Source of the DNA: Putridiphycobacter sp965230485
Lineage (GTDB): Bacteria; Bacteroidota; Bacteroidia; Flavobacteriales_D; Crocinitomicaceae
DNA length: 64,000 nucleotides
Reading direction: 5' to 3'
NCBI GenBank assembly: GCA_965230485.1
Contig: CBDDLA010000001.1
Coordinates: 3,224,001-3,288,000 of the forward strand
A program made the translations under genes and the position numbers. Under the pieces are notes generated by a model, which worked only from the letters and a program-made list of their open reading frames with translations, made no database searches and was not told the DNA's origin. Positions 35,391 through 43,644 of the stretch are shown here, piece by piece. Numbering within the stretch: the stretch's first letter is position 1; every line of letters starts with the position of its first letter.

Positions 35391-35597
35391 TTAGTCATTC
35401 ATTTCGAATTGAGCAATGCCCTGCCCCAAGTTTCCTTCCCCCTTCACCTCGTCATCCATCTCTTGGCCTTGGAAGCCATATTTAGGGTCATTAGTACCTT
35501 GGTCATTTCTGCCAGGTAACGTCATGTCGAATGCATTTAAAACAACCAAATTTTTTAGATAATTATTTGAATAATATACTGGTTTTCTTGCTCCCAT
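35391..35597 (-). pseudogene. RHS repeat-associated core fragment
   Basis: 68 residues containing DMTLPGRND then YGFQGQEMDDEVKGEGN, the unmistakable heart of the Bacteroidetes RHS repeat-associated core domain. In intact proteins this is followed by a YxYRMxDPRxGRF-type segment and a variable toxin. Here the match ends at GEGN and 12 unrelated residues lead to a stop; the 25 residues before DMT are also non-canonical. So it is a short internal piece of an RHS gene, probably non-functional, 23 nt upstream of the FG-GAP lipoprotein. Confidence 0.75.
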
Positions 35598-35623
35598 TTA
35601 GAACATTAAAATAATGATTTACA

Positions 35624-36754
35624 CTAATCTAAACCAAAAATCCAACGACAATTAAGCCCGACAAAAATTACTATAAATACAGCTAGCATTATGACTTTAA
35701 ATTTAAGATCAGTAAGGTATTTTAACTCTCCTTCCTTATTTTTAGTTGGGATAAGGAAACTTATCGCTTGAGTATAGATTAATAATGCAATAATTTTATC
35801 AAAAAAGGTAGTATGGACGAAGTATTCTTTATACCAAGAAAAATTTATCCAAGAAGCTTTTACAAATATGTACAGCATCATGCTAATAAGCCCTAATATC
35901 ATAACTCCGTAAACTATTTTTATAACTCTAGTAGTTAAGGATATTTGTTTGTTTAGTTCTTTTTCTGAAGTAATATAAAGCAGGTTTATATTAATTAGTT
36001 TATCAACTGGTAATATGAATATAGATCCTGGAATTGGTATCTTTAAAACGGTATTTTTTTCAACCCCTTCCTCATCAGATTTTTTTTCCTTCTTATATCT
36101 GTGTGCATCTAATAAATAGATCTTCTCAAGCTTACTAATGTCATTACTATCTAGATCATAATCGGCAACAAAACCGGTGTACAATTTAGTACCCTCATCA
36201 CTATCCACTAAGACATCTGCAAAAACCATATCAACGTTCTTTGTATCAAGATTGGGCTTGTTTAATGTAGTAAATGCTCTTTTGAACTTATCAAAATCAA
36301 ATATTTCTCCTTTTAGAATGTAGAACCATTGATTCTTAAATCTGAATATTTTAGATTTCCTATCCAATTTAAGTACTCTTATTAATCTAGCGGAAAGGTA
36401 TCCTAATGATATAGATAAAGCATAAACTGATAATGAATATAGTAAGAATGATTGGAGGTTATTATCAACAAAACCAATAGATTTAGATGATAATTCATCA
36501 TTACTCAAAAGGTTTTTATGAATTGAAAAAACATTACTTATTTTAAGTTCTAAGTTGATAAAATTAGTATAAATCAATAAGCAAATTGATTGAATTAATA
36601 TTCCAGGAATTATTGAAAATAAAAATGACCTAGTAATTGGTTCTTTAGTAGTAAATTGCTTAGAAAATTCACTAAAGTAATAAAATCGAAAAAAAAGTAA
36701 TCCAGGTATTACTATTGAAACAAAAAGAGCTATAAATCCAATTGTAATGCTCAC
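35624..36754 (-). CDS. Unknown multi-pass membrane protein
   Basis: 376 residues. Predicted membrane helices near 3-25 (with PGLLFFRFYYF), 45-67, 105-125, 280-300, 315-335 and 350-370. A soluble domain of about 130 residues in the middle (about 135-270) includes FADVLVDSDEGTKLYTGFVADYDL. The N-terminal PGLLF...RF pattern resembles DUF6338-type proteins, but I am not sure. It lies 10 nt after a small single-helix protein gene and is probably co-transcribed. Role unknown; located in the accessory tract. Confidence 0.7.
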   Translation of the reverse strand: MSITIGFIALFVSIVIPGLLFFRFYYFSEFSKQFTTKEPITRSFLFSIIPGILIQSICLLIYTNFINLELKISNVFSIHKNLLSNDELSSKSIGFVDNNLQSFLLYSLSVYALSISLGYLSARLIRVLKLDRKSKIFRFKNQWFYILKGEIFDFDKFKRAFTTLNKPNLDTKNVDMVFADVLVDSDEGTKLYTGFVADYDLDSNDISKLEKIYLLDAHRYKKEKKSDEEGVEKNTVLKIPIPGSIFILPVDKLININLLYITSEKELNKQISLTTRVIKIVYGVMILGLISMMLYIFVKASWINFSWYKEYFVHTTFFDKIIALLIYTQAISFLIPTKNKEGELKYLTDLKFKVIMLAVFIVIFVGLNCRWIFGLD

Positions 36755-36764
36755 TTAATGAAAA

Positions 36765-37007
36765 TTATTTAAGATCTACGACTGGGTCATGCCAAACGCC
36801 AGTCTTTTTCTGTTCTTCTATAGATTTTTTAATGGCTTCTTTAATTTCTAGCTTCTTTTCTTCATTACCTAATGCTTCTAAAGCCTTATCTGAGATTATT
36901 TTAGTTTCTGTAGACTTATTTAATTGTTTGATTATGGTAAAGATAAGACCTATCACTAAAATAATTCCCACGAATGCGAGTATTCTATCTACTGTTTTTG
37001 TATCCAT
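36765..37007 (-). CDS. Small single-pass membrane protein, unknown
   Basis: I chose Met at 37007 (MDTKTVDRILAFVGIILVIG) because a longer reading from 37079 adds an unlikely leader. 80 residues: one membrane helix (about 9-31), then a charged, helix-rich cytoplasmic tail (KALEALGNEEKKLEIKEAI) ending VWHDPVVDLK. Not recognised. Paired with the following multi-pass membrane protein; a 19-bp inverted repeat lies 108 nt upstream. Confidence 0.6.
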   Translation of the reverse strand: MDTKTVDRILAFVGIILVIGLIFTIIKQLNKSTETKIISDKALEALGNEEKKLEIKEAIKKSIEEQKKTGVWHDPVVDLK

Positions 37008-37114
37008 TTTTGTAGTACTATGAGTAAAATTAATTATTAAGTTTGGTAAATTCCATAAACTAATGTTAAAACTTTTCAAAATTTATTTGTTACATGGCAA
37101 ATAACTAAAATTTG

Positions 37115-37133
37115 TACGTAATCTATTTACGTA
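37115..37133. promoter_or_regulatory. 19-bp inverted repeat (TACGTAA-N5-TTACGTA)
   Basis: Two perfect 7-bp arms around 5 nt, lying in the leader of the small membrane protein gene pair on the minus strand (start 37007). Candidate operator; no regulator gene is next to it. Confidence 0.4.
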
Positions 37134-37188
37134 ATAATCTAACATCAGTTTATATTAGAGGCTCTTAATTAAATCAAGAATAAGTGCT

Positions 37189-37431
37189 TTAGAGGCAAGT
37201 TGTTTTAACTTCGTATATGGTAGAGTCTGTCAAACTATAGTAATCTACTTTTGTAAATGATCTCTCAAATTCATAATCTTTCTTTTCTCTACTTGTTCCA
37301 ACAAACGAAGTTTCAAAGGTTTCAGTTTTATTAAGAGGTGCGCTCCATGTCTTTGTTGTTGTACATATCCAATCCTTTTTACAACTAGCTAAGGATAGAA
37401 TTATTATAATTCCAAATGATATTTTTCTCAT
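37189..37431 (-). CDS. Small lipoprotein, unknown function
   Basis: 80 residues with lipobox SLASC (Cys17) after a hydrophobic leader (MRKISFGIIIILSLASC). The mature part is short, with two more cysteines (CTTT and the C-terminal TTCL) and beta-strand-like composition. Not recognised. The upstream DNA is occupied by a decayed reading frame on the same strand. Confidence 0.6.
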   Translation of the reverse strand: MRKISFGIIIILSLASCKKDWICTTTKTWSAPLNKTETFETSFVGTSREKKDYEFERSFTKVDYYSLTDSTIYEVKTTCL

Positions 37432-37464
37432 ATTAATTCTTTATAGAAAAGTTAACAACTTTTA

Positions 37465-37750
37465 TTAATAGCAAGTAGTTCTATGATTTGTGTTAATTGT
37501 ATCATATGGGTCATTAGGGTCTAACGGAGGAGCTAACAAATAACTATCGTAAGTCGATTACATTTCATTTTTTTCATCTTCTGTCCCTTTGAAGGTAAAA
37601 TATTCTATATATATTTTGTTAGCTATTTTTACTGCAACAAAGTCACATATAATTACTTTGATTTTGTCTAGGAGTATTAGTTTGGGAAGCCTAATATTTG
37701 TAACTACTTTTAGTAAAGTAATCTCACTACTTTCAGGTATATTTATTGAT
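37465..37750 (-). pseudogene. Decayed coding remnant with one internal stop
   Basis: This fills most of the 355-bp gap at 37432-37786. One reverse-strand frame is open from about 37750 down to the TAA at 37465-37467, interrupted only by TAA at 37558-37560. The upstream part reads NIPESSEITLLKVVTNIRLP, later CDFVAVKIANKIYIEYFTFK; after the stop it continues STYDSYLLAPPLDPNDPYDT and ends HRTTCY. No start codon is visible. The consistent frame on both sides of the stop suggests a real former gene; family unknown. Confidence 0.45.
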
Positions 37751-37786
37751 TGTAAATGAATTAAGTTTGTAAAAAAATGGAATTTT

Positions 37787-38011
37787 ATGAAAAAATTAGT
37801 CTTAGCAGTAATTTTAATGTTATCAACGTCAGTATTTGGGCAAACAAAAGAAAAAGTTGAAAAGTGCGTCGAAAAGAAAGAGAAGGAAACTGGAAGAATT
37901 GAAAAAGCAATAACTACCCGTGAAACTAGAGAAAAAGTTCATACTAGGGAATGTGTTGGAGAAGGAATGAGAGAAAGCAGAGAGAGAAAGGAGAAGAAAG
38001 AGAAGGGTTAA
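37787..38011 (+). CDS. Small exported, highly charged protein
   Basis: 74 residues: a clear signal peptide (MKKLVLAVILMLSTSVFGQ, cleavage about 19) and a mature 55-residue part made mostly of Lys, Glu and Arg (KEKVEKCVEKKEKETGRIEK...) with two cysteines. It is probably a helical, soluble periplasmic peptide. No family recognised; composition resembles low-complexity secreted peptides, so the function is open. Start chosen at the first ATG before the signal peptide. Confidence 0.6.
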   Translation: MKKLVLAVILMLSTSVFGQTKEKVEKCVEKKEKETGRIEKAITTRETREKVHTRECVGEGMRESRERKEKKEKG

Positions 38012-38124
38012 GCAAAAAAATATTGATTTTTTTTATCGTTCAAAATTTGAATCATTATACTTTATATGTTGCAAATATAAAGTGCATTTTCAAAAAAATC
38101 CTTGAGAAGAATAGCTAGCTGACA

Positions 38125-38141
38125 AAATCAAGTCTTGATTT
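38125..38141. promoter_or_regulatory. 17-bp palindrome (AAATCAAG-T-CTTGATTT)
   Basis: Perfect 8-bp arms around one base. Shares the AATCAA / TTGATT half-sites with the palindrome at 38253-38274, suggesting two sites for one regulator. Confidence 0.45.
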
Positions 38142-38252
38142 GTTTTCATATTAATAGAGTTTAATAACTTACTTCTTATATTAATCCTTTTGCTAGTATT
38201 AATTTGGACAATAATCTATCTGGAAATATCTTAATATTTTTAAAAAATAATG

Positions 38253-38274
38253 TTTTAATCAAATTTGATTAAAA
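38253..38274. promoter_or_regulatory. Perfect 22-bp palindrome just before a membrane-protein gene
   Basis: Arms TTTTAATCAAA and TTTGATTAAAA form an uninterrupted 22-bp palindrome ending 16 nt before the ATG at 38291. Its position over or next to the promoter suits a repressor operator. Confidence 0.5.
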
Positions 38275-38290
38275 TTAATTCAAAACTGCC

Positions 38291-39658
38291 ATGAATAATC
38301 GAGAGAACATGAAAACTGTCTCAGCTGCAGACTTTGTAAAAATAATTAAAGATAAAGCCAAACCTCTATCTAAAGAAGAAATAGACGGCAACGTATATCA
38401 ACGTGGGCTAAATGGTCTTATAATATCTGAACCAGTAATAATTAGCCTTGAAAATCTGCATAATGGAATAGAGTTTATGGATTGTATTTTTGAAGGAAAA
38501 GTAACAATTCGAGTTAGATGTGAAAAGAGCTTTAATCTTCATTTCACGTGTGTTGACTTTATTGAAGATATAGAAATAAGGGATTCGAGCTTCAAATTAT
38601 TGTCTATAGATGCTGGACAGGAAATGAAAAAAGTTACTATCTCAAACTGTACCATTGAAAAAATTTCATTTACAGGTCAGGAGATTAGTGAATCAAAAAT
38701 TATAATAAACAGAGGGGTATTCGGAATTGTTTGTATTGAAAAGTATATAAACTCTTTTACTACCTCTGAACAAGTTATTATATCAGAATTCTTTTGCAAT
38801 TCAAAAAATCCAAGGACTAAGATTGATCTAATTGATGGCTCAGATATTAATACCATTAAATTTAGTGGAAACTATTATGATGGGGCAGGAATCAAGTTAA
38901 GAAGAATTACATTCTCTAATATAGTTATGGAAAAATTTAATTTTGATGGTGTAATTGAAATCGAAAGTAGTAAGATCAAGGAACATCAAACAGAGATTAA
39001 TCAATTACCAACTAATACGTCAAAAATTCAAATTACTGATTCAAAAATACAGTTGTTAATCTTCAATGATTTAAAAACAGACCTGCTTTCATCAATAAAA
39101 ATTACTAATTCGAATATTGAAACAATAAAGAGCTTCGCAACAAAAGTTCCTATCGAAAAATTAAGCTCACCCGACAAATCAGGTTATTATTTTATTAATC
39201 AACTCTACTTGGATAGTAAGTCTAAGAATGATAAAGAGCTTGAATACAAATATCTAAGATCAAGTAAAAAGTTGTTATTGAAAAGCTTGAGAAAAAGTCC
39301 TTGGCAAAATATTAATGCAATAGGAAGTATGATCCCTTCAGCAATATACAGCAATCATGGAAGGAGGTGGATCTTAGCTGCCTTTCTAACTGTTATTTTT
39401 GCGGCAATATTATTTACAATAATGATGCTAACTACTAAGTATAGGTTATCGTTAAGAAATGGAGTTGGAGACTTTCCAAAATTACTCAGTTATTTTTGTC
39501 AATTCATTAATCCTACTCACAAAATATCATTTATGGACTATGCAGCTAAGGGGTATGCATTCTCAATTAAACCACAATTTGCTATTTTAGATCTACTTTC
39601 AAGGATAATAATTGGTATTGGCATCTACGAGACTATTAAATCCTTCAGAAGATTATAA
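38291..39658 (+). CDS. Unknown membrane-anchored protein with beta-helix-like N-terminal domain
   Basis: 455 residues. Residues about 30-290 consist of short beta-strand repeats (EFMDCIFEGKVTI, IEIRDSSFKLLSI, KIQITDSKIQLLIF) like degenerate pentapeptide/right-handed beta-helix proteins. A linker follows (LYLDSKSKNDKELEYKYLRS) and then two membrane helices near 362-384 (RWILAAFLTVIFAAILFTIM) and 435-450 (LLSRIIIGIGIYETIKSF). The C-terminus resembles that of pentapeptide-repeat membrane proteins. No enzyme motif is recognised. The start could also be Met7. Controlled perhaps by the palindromes upstream. Confidence 0.65.
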   Translation: MNNRENMKTVSAADFVKIIKDKAKPLSKEEIDGNVYQRGLNGLIISEPVIISLENLHNGIEFMDCIFEGKVTIRVRCEKSFNLHFTCVDFIEDIEIRDSSFKLLSIDAGQEMKKVTISNCTIEKISFTGQEISESKIIINRGVFGIVCIEKYINSFTTSEQVIISEFFCNSKNPRTKIDLIDGSDINTIKFSGNYYDGAGIKLRRITFSNIVMEKFNFDGVIEIESSKIKEHQTEINQLPTNTSKIQITDSKIQLLIFNDLKTDLLSSIKITNSNIETIKSFATKVPIEKLSSPDKSGYYFINQLYLDSKSKNDKELEYKYLRSSKKLLLKSLRKSPWQNINAIGSMIPSAIYSNHGRRWILAAFLTVIFAAILFTIMMLTTKYRLSLRNGVGDFPKLLSYFCQFINPTHKISFMDYAAKGYAFSIKPQFAILDLLSRIIIGIGIYETIKSFRRL

Positions 39659-39822
39659 ACCATAGAAGACAAGCAAATAAGAGAAGTTATACTGTTGCAT
39701 ACTTCCTTTGATAAGGAATTAAATAATAATATGTTTATATAGCTTCTAGGAAAGCATGTCTGTAGTTGTTTCTTTTATAAGGCAAACTTAGTTTACTTTT
39801 TCATGGCGCGTGGTGCCTAGAA

Positions 39823-40071
39823 TTAAACCATGTCGTCTAATACGACTTCATCATCACTTAGTTTATACTTCTTCTTTTTTAAAGCTAAGCGCCATAAAAA
39901 AACTGAAAGACTAATAAATAATAAGTTCATTACTATTGACATTAGAATTAAAAAACTCCTATTATCAGCAATATCTTCATCTATAGAAGTGAAAATTCTG
40001 TACGTTTCAGAAAAGCCACTTAGTGTAATAAATGAAATCAAAATTGCTAAAATTGTCCAAAGTACTTTCAT
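39823..40071 (-). CDS. Small two-helix membrane protein, unknown
   Basis: 82 residues with two membrane helices (about 4-24 and 41-64) and a charged C-terminus (KKKKYKLSDDEVVLDDMV). Not recognised. Same strand as the OmpA-family gene but 88 nt beyond its stop, so possibly independent. Confidence 0.55.
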   Translation of the reverse strand: MKVLWTILAILISFITLSGFSETYRIFTSIDEDIADNRSFLILMSIVMNLLFISLSVFLWRLALKKKKYKLSDDEVVLDDMV

Positions 40072-40159
40072 AAGGTATTAATATATGAAAAGGTGCTGTC
40101 TTTTTAATTTTCCTTCATAGTAATACTTAACATACTTTCCCATGAGAATGAACCCATAT

Positions 40160-42277
40160 CTATATCCCTGTCAATTTAAAGTCAGTTCTTCTGTTTTTAG
40201 CGCGATTAGCCTCAGTATTGTTTTCAAACTTGGGTTCAGTTTCGCCAAATCCAACAGCTGTTAATCTGTTTTTAGCAATTCCTTTGCTTACCAGATAATT
40301 TAAAGTTGCTTTTGCTCTGTTACGGCTTAAAATTAAATTTTCATTATCATTGCCTTGGTCATCTGTATGTCCCTGTAACTCCGCTGTAACAGTTGGATTT
40401 TCTTCAAGAAAAGAGATTAGTTGTTTGAGTACGAATTTAGCGTCATCACTTAAGGTATAAGAATCTGTTGCAAATAGAATATTGTGAATGGTAAATGCCC
40501 TACCAACTTCTAATTCGTTAATTTCTAAATCCAATTTTTCTTGCTTAAATGCATTACCTCTTTGTGCTGCGGCTATTTCAGAAGATTTGACCACTTGTGT
40601 GTCGAAAGAATAGCCTTTCTTTTTGACAGATATTAAAACGTCTTGTGCTTTTTCTGTATGAACAATGGCCGCAAATTTTCCGTCATCACCGTTCATTTTA
40701 AATTCAACAGATTCTCCTGTTTGTCTGTAATCAATTTTAATGGTGCCGTCCTTTACAGGGTCTCCAACCTCATCCTTTAATTCTCCTTTTAAGAACAGTA
40801 CTTTTTGCGGTCTGGCAGCTTCGTATAATTCAAAATAATACAAATCAACACCTTGTGCATTTTCTCCTCTATCAGTAGCAATATATGCGAATTTCCCATC
40901 AGTTGAAACAATGAGTCCAACTTCATTTTTTTCGGTGTTTATAGGGTAACCCAAATTAACCGGCTCCATCCATTCTCCTTCTTTATTTTTACGGGTATAA
41001 AACATATCAAAATTGCCATCAATTCCAGCTCCTTTCCTAGTTTCGGTAGCTTGAGAGGCAAAGTACATGGTTTCAGAATCCTGATGTAAAAAAGGTGATT
41101 TATCATGCCCGGCTGTATTGATTGGACCAGGTACAGGCTTTGCCAATGACCATGTGCCATCTGCTTTCCGATTGGAATAATAAATGTCGGTTAATTTGGT
41201 TGATTTTCTGTAGGCCGAAAAATATAAGGTGTTGCCATCTGCAGATAGGGTAGGTTGAGCCTCCCAACCATTTTTAGTATTGATATTTGGTCCTAGATTT
41301 TCAAGAGGTGTCCAAACATAATCGTAACCACCTTTACCTGTTCTCTTAAAATAAGTGACATATAAGTCGCAATTTAAAAAAGGTCGACCTTGAATCATTT
41401 CATTTTTGCACGCGCAAATAAACATCTCTTTATTGTCTAACGACAGAGAAACACCACCATAATTATCGAATTCTGGCGTATTAAAAGGCGGTCTTAAGCC
41501 TTCTCCTTTGTTAAAAGGAGCATCAACACTTTTTCGCTGACTCACAGAAAACATTTCAGTAACGTTTGATTGCAAATCACCCAAACTTCTGAAATCACCT
41601 CTTCTTGTGTAAAAAATCAATTCATTATCAGGTGAAATCATGGGTAAGTATTCATCCATTTCTGTCGATACATTCGCGACCCTGATTGGGTCATAAGGAA
41701 CCTTTTTTTCATAAAATTCGCTGGCAGTTGCTTTTTCTTCTTCTTTAACATTAATTTCCTTTAGTAAGCGAGATACTTCAGCTTTCCAAGAGGCATATTC
41801 ATCAGGATAAGCATCTGGATTATCATTCTTATAGTCGAGAAATTTTTGAAAATAATATTTACCGCTTTCAACATCATTTTTGATGTAATAATTAATAAAA
41901 CCGATCTTATAATAAATGCTGGCATGGTATTCAGGACATATGTCTTCCGAAGTTCGATATTTTTCCTCAACCGCTTTAAATTGTGTTCTGACCTGAGCAA
42001 AATTAGCCCTCCCTATTTTAAAGTCTTCGTACTTATCTAATGCCCTGTTAAATAAATATTCCGCATACAGAAAATACGGCATTACATTGTCCTCAGCTAA
42101 TTCTATTGCAGCCATAAAAGCCATTGATGTCTCTTTAAAATCTGATTTTGGACTTAAAGCTATGTTAATTTGTTTCATGGCTTTTTTCTCTGGTTCACCG
42201 CATGCTTCCTCATCATCTTGCGAAAATCCACTGGCTGATATACAAAACAAAAAACAAAGGGTAAAAAATTTAGTCAT
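40160..42277 (-). CDS. PorE-like OmpA-family protein (TPR, PD40 propeller, CRD, OmpA_C)
   Basis: 705 residues: signal peptide (to GFSQ, about 20), TPR-like helical region (about 30-180), PD40/WD40-type beta-propeller (about 210-480, with YLPMISPDNELIFYTRRGD and QPTLSADGNTLYFSAYR), a carboxypeptidase-regulatory-like domain (about 495-575), and a C-terminal OmpA peptidoglycan-binding domain (LQGHTDDQGNDNENLILSRN near 640). This is the domain order of PorE, a type IX secretion component that tethers to peptidoglycan. Paralogues with the same order exist, so the T9SS role is likely but not certain. Agrees with the T9SS cargo encoded elsewhere in the window. Confidence 0.85.
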   Translation of the reverse strand: MTKFFTLCFLFCISASGFSQDDEEACGEPEKKAMKQINIALSPKSDFKETSMAFMAAIELAEDNVMPYFLYAEYLFNRALDKYEDFKIGRANFAQVRTQFKAVEEKYRTSEDICPEYHASIYYKIGFINYYIKNDVESGKYYFQKFLDYKNDNPDAYPDEYASWKAEVSRLLKEINVKEEEKATASEFYEKKVPYDPIRVANVSTEMDEYLPMISPDNELIFYTRRGDFRSLGDLQSNVTEMFSVSQRKSVDAPFNKGEGLRPPFNTPEFDNYGGVSLSLDNKEMFICACKNEMIQGRPFLNCDLYVTYFKRTGKGGYDYVWTPLENLGPNINTKNGWEAQPTLSADGNTLYFSAYRKSTKLTDIYYSNRKADGTWSLAKPVPGPINTAGHDKSPFLHQDSETMYFASQATETRKGAGIDGNFDMFYTRKNKEGEWMEPVNLGYPINTEKNEVGLIVSTDGKFAYIATDRGENAQGVDLYYFELYEAARPQKVLFLKGELKDEVGDPVKDGTIKIDYRQTGESVEFKMNGDDGKFAAIVHTEKAQDVLISVKKKGYSFDTQVVKSSEIAAAQRGNAFKQEKLDLEINELEVGRAFTIHNILFATDSYTLSDDAKFVLKQLISFLEENPTVTAELQGHTDDQGNDNENLILSRNRAKATLNYLVSKGIAKNRLTAVGFGETEPKFENNTEANRAKNRRTDFKLTGI

Positions 42278-42360
42278 ATTAAGTTTTTTCTAGTCTATTA
42301 CAAAACCTATACCGAATTTTAAATAAATGTTACACGATTAGCTTGAACAAATTTAGCTAA

Positions 42361-42978
42361 TTAATGAGAAGCTAAAGTGTATCTTAGGCTGAAATCTAAA
42401 GAAAAAAGTTTTGAAGTTGTTGGATTAGATACTATTGGATCATCCTTAAATAAATTAATAAAATGATACCGCGCGCACATGCCAAGTTCGAAACGTTCGT
42501 CCATTAAATAGTTGATGCCTAAATTAGCATAGGGTTGCCATTGGTTTACAGCATTATTCGCATTAAACCAATTCCCCGTAAAGAACTGACGGTTTAAGAA
42601 GTTGTAGTTTAATCCAATTCCGGCGTTGTAAAACCAATTTTGAGTCAAACCAATTTCTTGCTTAAACAAAAGAGGAACATTTAAACTAGAGATTCGAAAA
42701 CTACTGATTAAAAAATCACCAGACTTATCGTTAAAAGCAATGTACTCAAACTTAAGCCCTGTTTCAATGAAACTGTGCTCACCTATATTTTTATCGAAAA
42801 ATGCACCCAGCAGAAATCCATTACCTCTAATGGCTTGCCAAGCTCCATTATTTGCGCTTTGTAACTGAAAATCGAAACTTGGACTGATTTCTAGTCCATA
42901 TTTGTAACTCTGCGCATTTAAACTATTACTACTAAGCAATACAAAAATAACTGTGATTACTATTCTAAATTGCCTCAT
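42361..42978 (-). CDS. Outer-membrane beta-barrel (PorT-like) protein
   Basis: 205 residues with a signal peptide (to SLNAQ, about 23) and eight or so amphipathic strands (EHSFIETGLKFEYIAF, WFYNAGIGLNYNF, FELGMCARYHFI, FSLDFSLRYTLASH). This is the general pattern of the PorT/OmpX-like Bacteroidetes barrel families (PF13568-like). It may be a structural or transport barrel. It follows the HD-domain gene by 9 nt on the same strand. Confidence 0.75.
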   Translation of the reverse strand: MRQFRIVITVIFVLLSSNSLNAQSYKYGLEISPSFDFQLQSANNGAWQAIRGNGFLLGAFFDKNIGEHSFIETGLKFEYIAFNDKSGDFLISSFRISSLNVPLLFKQEIGLTQNWFYNAGIGLNYNFLNRQFFTGNWFNANNAVNQWQPYANLGINYLMDERFELGMCARYHFINLFKDDPIVSNPTTSKLFSLDFSLRYTLASH

Positions 42979-42987
42979 AAGCTAAAG

Positions 42988-43644
42988 TTAATTAATTTTT
43001 GCATCCCATTCACTATAAAATTGTTCTAAAAATGCTTCCATATATGAATGCCGACTTTTTGCCATTTCTTTTGCGGTTTCAGTGTGCATTAAATCTTTTA
43101 GTTTAAGCAGTTTTTCGTAAAAATGATTGATGGTATGAGATCTGTTTTTTTGATATGATTCAAGCGTTTTATGCTCAATAGACAGAACTTCAGGATCAAA
43201 TAAAATATGACCAAATTTCCCTCCAAAGGCAAAAGTTCTGGCAATACCGATTGCACCAATAGCATCCAACTTATCAGCATCCTGAACAATTTTTCCTTCT
43301 AAACTTTTCATTTCATTTTTACCAATACCGCCTTTAAAAGATGTATGTAAAACAATGTGTTGAACAGAGGTGATGGTATCATGACTCAGATGGAAAGGAG
43401 AAAGTAATTCGTTTGTTCGTTTTGAAGATTCTTTTCTAAAATCATCTACAAATTTATGATCAGCAATATCATGAAGTAATGCGCCTAGTTCAGTTAAAAA
43501 AATATCGGCATTTTCCTTTTTTGCAATGGCTTTAGCATTTCGCCAGACCCTTTCTATATGAAACCAATCATGCCCGCTAGAATCATTTTCAAATTGACTT
43601 TTAATTTTTGTCTTTAAAGATTCAATAATTTTTGAATGGGTCAT
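42988..43644 (-). CDS. HD-domain phosphohydrolase
   Basis: 218 residues using Met at 43644 (MTHSKIIESLKTKIKSQF); an upstream ATG at 43689 would add an unlikely 15-residue leader. HD-type metal ligands: GHDWFHIERVWRNA (first His), LLHDIADHKF (HD pair), VQHIVLHTSF and QDADKLDAIGAIGIAR. The arrangement matches the YedJ/YpgQ-like family, predicted nucleotide or phosphate-ester hydrolases. Substrate unknown. Confidence 0.9.
   Translation of the reverse strand: MTHSKIIESLKTKIKSQFENDSSGHDWFHIERVWRNAKAIAKKENADIFLTELGALLHDIADHKFVDDFRKESSKRTNELLSPFHLSHDTITSVQHIVLHTSFKGGIGKNEMKSLEGKIVQDADKLDAIGAIGIARTFAFGGKFGHILFDPEVLSIEHKTLESYQKNRSHTINHFYEKLLKLKDLMHTETAKEMAKSRHSYMEAFLEQFYSEWDAKIN

Larger units (their letters stand above)
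38012..38290. other. AT-rich intergenic region with two related palindromes
   Basis: 279 bp without a plausible gene. It holds two dyads sharing an AATCAA...TTGATT core (38125-38141 and 38253-38274), listed separately. No TAnnTTTG core could be placed confidently. Confidence 0.6.
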
